Positions 7,090 to 10,204 of a stretch of DNA of 10,204 nt are shown here, in pieces. Every line of letters starts with the position of its first letter. Positions within the stretch are counted from its first letter, which is position 1. A program made the translations under genes and the position numbers. The notes below the pieces were generated by a model. That model ran no database searches. It was not told the DNA's origin and worked only from the letters and a program-made list of their open reading frames with translations. Source of the stretch: Bacteroidales bacterium UBA1189 (GTDB lineage Bacteria; Bacteroidota; Bacteroidia; Bacteroidales; Bacteroidaceae); contig DBYJ01000001.1 of assembly GCA_002309805.1 (NCBI GenBank), forward strand, positions 38,717-48,920, given 5' to 3'.

Positions 7090-7698
7090 CTAACTCCTCT
7101 TAAAAAGTTTTCCTAAAAACGATCTTTTTACCTTATTATTACCATTTTTCTTATTGTCAGCGGTGTGTGGGTCGAACATCATGCCCGTGCAGAGGCAGAT
7201 GCGTCGGTCATTTCGGCAGAGCACATCGTAGTTGCAGCATCCCTCACAGCCATGCCAGAACTCATCATCCTTCGTCAGGTCGCTCAGGGTAACAGGCACG
7301 TAGCCTAGTCGGAGATTCATCTTCATGACGGCGGGCGATGTGGTGATGCTGAAGATTTTGGCATACGGGAAGCGCTCCCGTGCCAACTGGAATGTTTTCT
7401 CTTTGATGCGCGATGCAAGTCCCAGCAGGCGATATTCAGGGTCGACGATAAGTCCAGAAGTGGCTACGAAGTCGCCGTGTCCCCAGCATTCGATATAACT
7501 AAAACCCACCAGTCGGTCGCCGTCCAGCGCCACGACAGCCTTTCCGCCCTTCATTTTGTCAATAATATATTCCGGCGTACGTTTAGCGATGCCTGTTCCG
7601 CGCTGTTGGGCCGATTCGTAGATGAGCCGGCAAATGTGCTCAGCATACTTCGCATGCGATTCATTCGCATACATGACAATGATATTCTTAGCTTCCAT
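7090..7698 (-). CDS. GNAT-family acyltransferase, probable N-acylglutamate synthase
   Basis: This 202-aa protein is the first gene of the arginine operon. Residues about 5-140 form a GNAT fold: beta strands around VVALDGDRLVGFSYIE (55-70), the acyl-CoA loop segment SGLIVDPEYRLLGLASRIKE (81-100), and SITTSPAVMKMNLRLGYVPV (117-136). A C-terminal extension holds six cysteines (151, 154, 155, 161, 168, 170) in a C-x2-C-C-x5-C-x6-C-x-C pattern, followed by a basic tail. The cluster suggests a bound metal. The operon lacks any other enzyme for acylating glutamate, so this is the best candidate for N-acetyl- or N-succinylglutamate synthase. I recall Bacteroides homologues being proposed for this step on genetic grounds, but cannot verify that here. 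The GNAT call is firm; the substrate is inferred from context. Confidence 0.8.
   Translation of the reverse strand: MEAKNIIVMYANESHAKYAEHICRLIYESAQQRGTGIAKRTPEYIIDKMKGGKAVVALDGDRLVGFSYIECWGHGDFVATSGLIVDPEYRLLGLASRIKEKTFQLARERFPYAKIFSITTSPAVMKMNLRLGYVPVTLSDLTKDDEFWHGCEGCCNYDVLCRNDRRICLCTGMMFDPHTADNKKNGNNKVKRSFLGKLFKRS
7094..7100 (-). promoter_or_regulatory. Shine-Dalgarno-like site for argG
   Basis: On the minus strand AGAGGAG lies 8 nt upstream of the argG ATG (7085), overlapping the last codons of the GNAT gene. It is unusually well matched for a Bacteroidota-like genome, where such sites are generally weak. It supports the chosen argG start. Confidence 0.5.
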
Positions 7699-7714
7699 GA
7701 ATAAAAACTGAATA
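7698..7714. promoter_or_regulatory. possible operator: TGAATA direct repeat
   Basis: On the plus strand TGAATA occurs at 7698-7703 and 7709-7714, 11 nt apart, between the predicted transcription start and start codon of the GNAT gene. TGAAT is the half-site of the classical ARG box, but here the copies are direct rather than palindromic. The position would suit repression of the operon. This is a weak candidate only. Confidence 0.2.
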
Positions 7715-7733
7715 TTTTTAGAAAATGACGCGG

Positions 7734-7741
7734 CAAAATTA
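7734..7741 (-). promoter_or_regulatory. -7 element of the arginine operon promoter
   Basis: The minus strand reads TAATTTTG, a full match to the Bacteroidota -7 consensus TAnnTTTG. No TTTG lies at the expected distance; the closest -33 candidate is TTTA at 7765-7768, 23 nt upstream. Transcription would start near 7727, leaving a leader of about 28 nt before the GNAT ATG, too short for a leader-peptide attenuator. A weak -33 box fits a regulated or activator-dependent promoter. Confidence 0.5.
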
Positions 7742-7779
7742 CATAAAAAAACCGTTCCTTCGCATAAAGTTTACATTTA

Positions 7780-7800
7780 TTTTTCGGAAATCCCGAAAAA
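7780..7800. repeat. perfect 8-bp inverted repeat in the divergent promoter region
   Basis: TTTTTCGG (7780-7787) and CCGAAAAA (7793-7800) are exact reverse complements separated by AAATC. The dyad lies about 40 bp upstream of the minus-strand -7 element and about 56 bp upstream of the plus-strand -33 box. It is far from any gene 3' end, so a terminator role is unlikely. It could be a regulator-binding dyad. Confidence 0.45.
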
Positions 7801-7855
7801 ACCTGCATAACCCCATATTCTTTCACAAAAACAATATCGGAAAAAGGAAAAAAAA

Positions 7856-7887
7856 TTTGCATTTTCGTTTAGTACGCACTACTTTTG
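7856..7887 (+). promoter_or_regulatory. Bacteroidota-type promoter for the YitT-pta-ackA genes
   Basis: TTTG at 7856-7859 (-33) and TACTTTTG at 7880-7887 (-7, matching TAnnTTTG) are separated by 20 nt, close to the usual spacing. Transcription would begin near 7894, leaving about 17 nt before the ATG at 7911. This placement rules out the longer in-frame start at 7725. Confidence 0.7.
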
Positions 7888-7910
7888 CATCGAATATTTT
7901 TACGAAGAAG

Positions 7911-8837
7911 ATGAATAAGGTTTTGGAGATCCTTAAGTCCAAGAAGTTTTGGACGGAGTGGTTGGTTATGACGGTCGGTATGTTTATTGCTGCTGCGGCC
8001 GTCTATTATTTTTTGGTTCCCAGCAAGTTGGTTGTGGGCTCCATCAGTGGTTTTTCCATTGTGGTTGCCGGTGTGATGGAGGCTGCGGGCATACCCGTGA
8101 AGGTCTCCGTCATCGTGCTTATCATCAATGCGGTGCTACTGCTACTAGCGTGGCTGCTGATAGGGAAGGAATTCGGTGCTAAGACGTTCTACACAGCGCT
8201 CATCCTCGGTCCGATGATGGATGCGTGGGAGGCTATCTATCCCTATACGAAATTCCTGACGGAGCCTGGGCAGACGAGCGTAATGAATGATCCGTGGTTT
8301 GACTTGCTTTGTTTCGTGTTGGTGCTGAGTGCCTCACAAGCTATCATGTTTCGCATCAATGCCTCTACGGGTGGATTAGATATTCTGGCAAAGATTGTCA
8401 ACAAGTATTTCCACTTCGAGATAGGTACTAGCGTAACAATAGCCGGAGCCATCATCTGTCTGACGGCTTTTGCCATCAACCCGTTTCAAATGGTCATCAT
8501 TGGCTTAATCGGTACATGGATAAACGGCATCGCGGTCGATTACTTCACGGCAAGCCTCAACAAACGGAAGCGTGTATGCATCATTACGTCAGACTATGAG
8601 CGTGTGCGCAAATTTATTATCGAGGACATCTGTCGCGGGTGCAGTCTCTACGACGTGACGGGTGGCTACAGCGGCGAGCGCGGCGTGGAAATCCAGACGT
8701 TGCTGACGCAGAATGAGTTTTCAGACCTGATGAAGTTCATGCGTGACAACAAGATTACGGCCTTTATCACAGCGGGTAATGTCAGCGAAGTGTATGGTAC
8801 GTGGCATCCGCATAAGAAATTAAAAGTTAGAAATTAG
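7911..8837 (+). CDS. YitT-family membrane protein (DUF161/DUF2179)
   Basis: This is an inner-membrane protein of 308 aa from the ATG at 7911. I chose this start because the reading frame open to 7725 would begin upstream of a strong promoter and encode an untypical, basic, low-complexity stretch; MNKVLEILK directly before the first membrane helix is natural. Hydrophobic helices lie at about 17-35, 38-55, 65-84, 93-108, 128-147, 173-190 and 193-211. NASTGGLD (150-157) is typical of the family. The soluble C-terminal domain (about 218-300) matches the DUF2179 type, with VTGGYSGERG (249-258). YitT proteins are widespread, with no firmly established substrate. The 3' end runs into a heptamer repeat, and pta follows after 8 nt, so the two are probably co-transcribed. 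Confidence 0.88.
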   Translation: MNKVLEILKSKKFWTEWLVMTVGMFIAAAAVYYFLVPSKLVVGSISGFSIVVAGVMEAAGIPVKVSVIVLIINAVLLLLAWLLIGKEFGAKTFYTALILGPMMDAWEAIYPYTKFLTEPGQTSVMNDPWFDLLCFVLVLSASQAIMFRINASTGGLDILAKIVNKYFHFEIGTSVTIAGAIICLTAFAINPFQMVIIGLIGTWINGIAVDYFTASLNKRKRVCIITSDYERVRKFIIEDICRGCSLYDVTGGYSGERGVEIQTLLTQNEFSDLMKFMRDNKITAFITAGNVSEVYGTWHPHKKLKVRN

Positions 8838-8842
8838 AATAA
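8815..8842. repeat. heptamer tandem repeat across the YitT stop codon
   Basis: Four 7-nt units follow each other: AGAAATT (8815-8821), AAAAGTT (8822-8828), AGAAATT (8829-8835) and the degenerate AGAATAA (8836-8842). The array encodes the last residues of the YitT protein (KLKVRN), contains its stop codon at 8835-8837 and ends 3 nt before the pta start. Confidence 0.55.
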
Positions 8843-8845
8843 AAA

Positions 8846-9856
8846 ATGGATTTACTGAGTGAAATCGTTTTGCGTGCAAAAGCACACAAACAGCGCATCG
8901 TCCTGCCTGAGGGTACGGAGGAGCGCACTTTGAAAGCCGCCGACCGTATTTTGGCCGACGAAGTTGCAGACCTTATTCTTATCGGCAAGCCTGCAGAGAT
9001 ACACGCCCTTGCCGAGAAGAACGGCCTCACGCACATCGACAAGGCCGTTATCATCGACCCAGAGAACCATCCGAAGCGCGAGGCTTATGCGCAGCTGCTA
9101 TTCGAGCTTCGTCAGAAGAAAGGGATGACGCTGGAGCAGGCGCAGCAGCTGGTGCTTGACCCGCTCTATCTGGGCTGTCTGATTATTAAGGCAGGCGATG
9201 CCGACGGTCAGTTGGCTGGTGCCCGCAACACAACGGGCAACGTACTGCGTCCTGCGTTGCAGATAATCAAGACTGCCCCTGGCATCTCGTGTGTGAGTGG
9301 CGCGTTCATCATGGTGACGCAAACGCCGCAGTACGGCGAGAATGGCGTGCTGGTGTTTGCCGACTGCGCTGTGACGCCGGTGCCTGATGCTGTGCAGTTA
9401 AGCGAGATCGCCGTCAGTACCGCTGACACCGCGCGTGCGGTGGCGGGCTTCGATGATCCGCGTGTGGCCATGCTGAGCTTTTCTACGAAGGGTTCTGCCA
9501 AGCATGAGGTGGTTGATAAGGTAACGACGGCTATGGCTTTGGCCCGTGAAAAGCGCCCCGAGCTGAAGATTGATGGTGAACTGCAGGCTGACGCCGCCCT
9601 CGTGCCGTCGGTGGGTGCCAGTAAGGCTCCGGGCAGCGATATCGCCGGAAAGGCTAACGTACTGGTGTTCCCCAACCTCGAGGTAGGCAACATCGCTTAC
9701 AAACTGGTTCAACGCTTGGGCAATGCTGAGGCTATCGGCCCCATCCTGCAAGGTATCGCACGTCCCGTCAATGACCTTAGCCGCGGCTGCTCGGTGGATG
9801 ACGTCTATAAGATGGTTGCCGTCACCAGCTGCCAGGCTTACGCTGCAAAGATGTAA
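8846..9856 (+). CDS. pta: phosphate acetyltransferase Pta
   Basis: This 336-aa cytoplasmic enzyme interconverts acetyl-CoA plus phosphate with acetyl phosphate plus CoA. It is the short, single-domain form, without the N-terminal DRTGG or P-loop-like regions of E. coli Pta. Conserved stretches are VLPEGTEERTLKAAD (19-33), NTTGNVLRPAL (128-138), PSVGASKAPGSDIAGKAN (254-271), VFPNLEVGNIAYKL (274-287) and the active-site segment LSRGCSVDDV (311-320). Ser312, Arg313 and Asp319 there correspond to the catalytic residues of the Methanosarcina enzyme. There is no Shine-Dalgarno sequence; an A-run precedes the ATG. With ackA next, it forms the acetate fermentation and ATP-yielding pair. Confidence 0.95.
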   Translation: MDLLSEIVLRAKAHKQRIVLPEGTEERTLKAADRILADEVADLILIGKPAEIHALAEKNGLTHIDKAVIIDPENHPKREAYAQLLFELRQKKGMTLEQAQQLVLDPLYLGCLIIKAGDADGQLAGARNTTGNVLRPALQIIKTAPGISCVSGAFIMVTQTPQYGENGVLVFADCAVTPVPDAVQLSEIAVSTADTARAVAGFDDPRVAMLSFSTKGSAKHEVVDKVTTAMALAREKRPELKIDGELQADAALVPSVGASKAPGSDIAGKANVLVFPNLEVGNIAYKLVQRLGNAEAIGPILQGIARPVNDLSRGCSVDDVYKMVAVTSCQAYAAKM

Positions 9857-9869
9857 ATGGCAAAAACCA

Positions 9870-9908
9870 AATCGTATAATTAATCGTATTAGTAAATCGT
9901 CAAATCGT
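9870..9908. repeat. AATCGT short repeats in the pta-ackA gap
   Basis: Four copies of AATCGT occur at 9870-9875, 9882-9887, 9895-9900 and 9903-9908, spaced 12, 13 and 8 nt. They fill most of the 58-nt gap between pta and ackA. The gap shows no TAnnTTTG element and no terminator hairpin, so ackA is probably read from the upstream promoter. Confidence 0.55.
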
Positions 9909-9914
9909 AAATAA

Positions 9915-10204
9915 ATGAAGATATTGGTTCTTAACTGCGGGAGCAGTTCCATTAAATACAAGTTGTTCGATATGACCGACAAGTCTGTCCTTGCGCAGGG
10001 CGGCATTGAGAAAATTGGTCAGAAAAACTCATTCCTCAAGCTGAAGTTGCCTTCGGGTGAGAAGGTGACGTTGGAGAAGGAGATTCCTGAGCATACCGCC
10101 GGTGTGCAGTTCGTTTTCGACGTGCTCACGGGCAAAGAGTATGGTGTACTGAAGTCGCTCAGCGAGTTGGATGCTGTCGGCCACCGCATGGTGCATGGCG
10201 GCGA
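9915..10204 (+). CDS. ackA: acetate kinase AckA (5' part, cut by window edge)
   Basis: The first 96 codons are present; the family is about 400 aa, so roughly three quarters lies beyond the right edge. The start MKILVLNCGSSSIKYKLFD is the classic acetate kinase N-terminus with its phosphate-binding Asn7 and Ser-rich loop. VGHRMVHGG near the edge contains the substrate-binding arginine segment (usually VGHRVVHGGE). The enzyme makes acetate and ATP from acetyl phosphate and ADP. The ATG at 9915 follows an AT-rich sequence with no Shine-Dalgarno motif, as is common in this phylum. The gene begins 58 nt after the pta stop. Confidence 0.95.
   Translation, partial: MKILVLNCGSSSIKYKLFDMTDKSVLAQGGIEKIGQKNSFLKLKLPSGEKVTLEKEIPEHTAGVQFVFDVLTGKEYGVLKSLSELDAVGHRMVHGG

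Noticed and set aside
7725..7910. In-frame upstream extension of the YitT reading frame to an ATG at 7725
   Set aside because: It crosses the predicted plus-strand promoter (TTTG and TACTTTTG at 7856-7887) and encodes a basic, low-complexity stretch unlike the family N-terminus. The ATG at 7911 fits better.
9398..10006. 202-codon minus-strand open frame across pta and ackA
   Set aside because: It is antisense to two clearly conserved genes, and its product shows no known motif.

Overview
The window looks like chromosomal DNA of a member of the Bacteroidales, probably of the Prevotella/Bacteroides type. The reasons are the N-succinylornithine-type transcarbamylase (argF'), a start-proximal motif matching the Bacteroidota promoter consensus (TTTG, 20 bp, TAnnTTTG), few Shine-Dalgarno sequences, and short AT-rich tandem repeats at gene junctions. 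The genus is an inference, since no rRNA or other marker gene is present.

Minus strand, 7698 down to 159: eight tightly packed genes that read as one arginine operon. The order of transcription is a GNAT acyltransferase (probable N-acylglutamate synthase), argG, argC, argD, proC, argF', argB, argE. Junctions run from an 8-nt overlap to a 38-nt gap, and I see no internal promoter. Together they cover every step from glutamate to argininosuccinate: acylation (GNAT), phosphorylation (ArgB), reduction (ArgC), transamination (ArgD), carbamoylation of the still-acylated ornithine (ArgF'), removal of the acyl group (ArgE) and ligation to aspartate (ArgG). The blocking group is most likely succinyl, judged from the ArgF' family and its residue Ser90. 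argH, carAB and argR are not in the window. proC, the last enzyme of proline synthesis, sits inside the operon.

7699-7910: an intergenic region of about 210 bp between divergent genes. It holds a minus-strand -7-like element, a perfect 8-bp inverted repeat, and a well-matched plus-strand promoter.

Plus strand, 7911 to the right edge: a YitT-family membrane protein, then pta and the start of ackA (cut by the window edge). Spacing suggests co-transcription. Pta and AckA interconvert acetyl-CoA, acetyl phosphate and acetate with ATP formation. The YitT protein has no assigned substrate.

Positions 1-158, downstream of argE, hold no gene but carry two kinds of short tandem repeat. I found no mobile element, CRISPR array, tRNA or rRNA. 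This is mostly a conserved metabolic region, not a new defence or mobile system. The points most worth a second look are the GNAT protein with its cysteine cluster, the Ser90 specificity residue of ArgF', and the repeat arrays at gene junctions.
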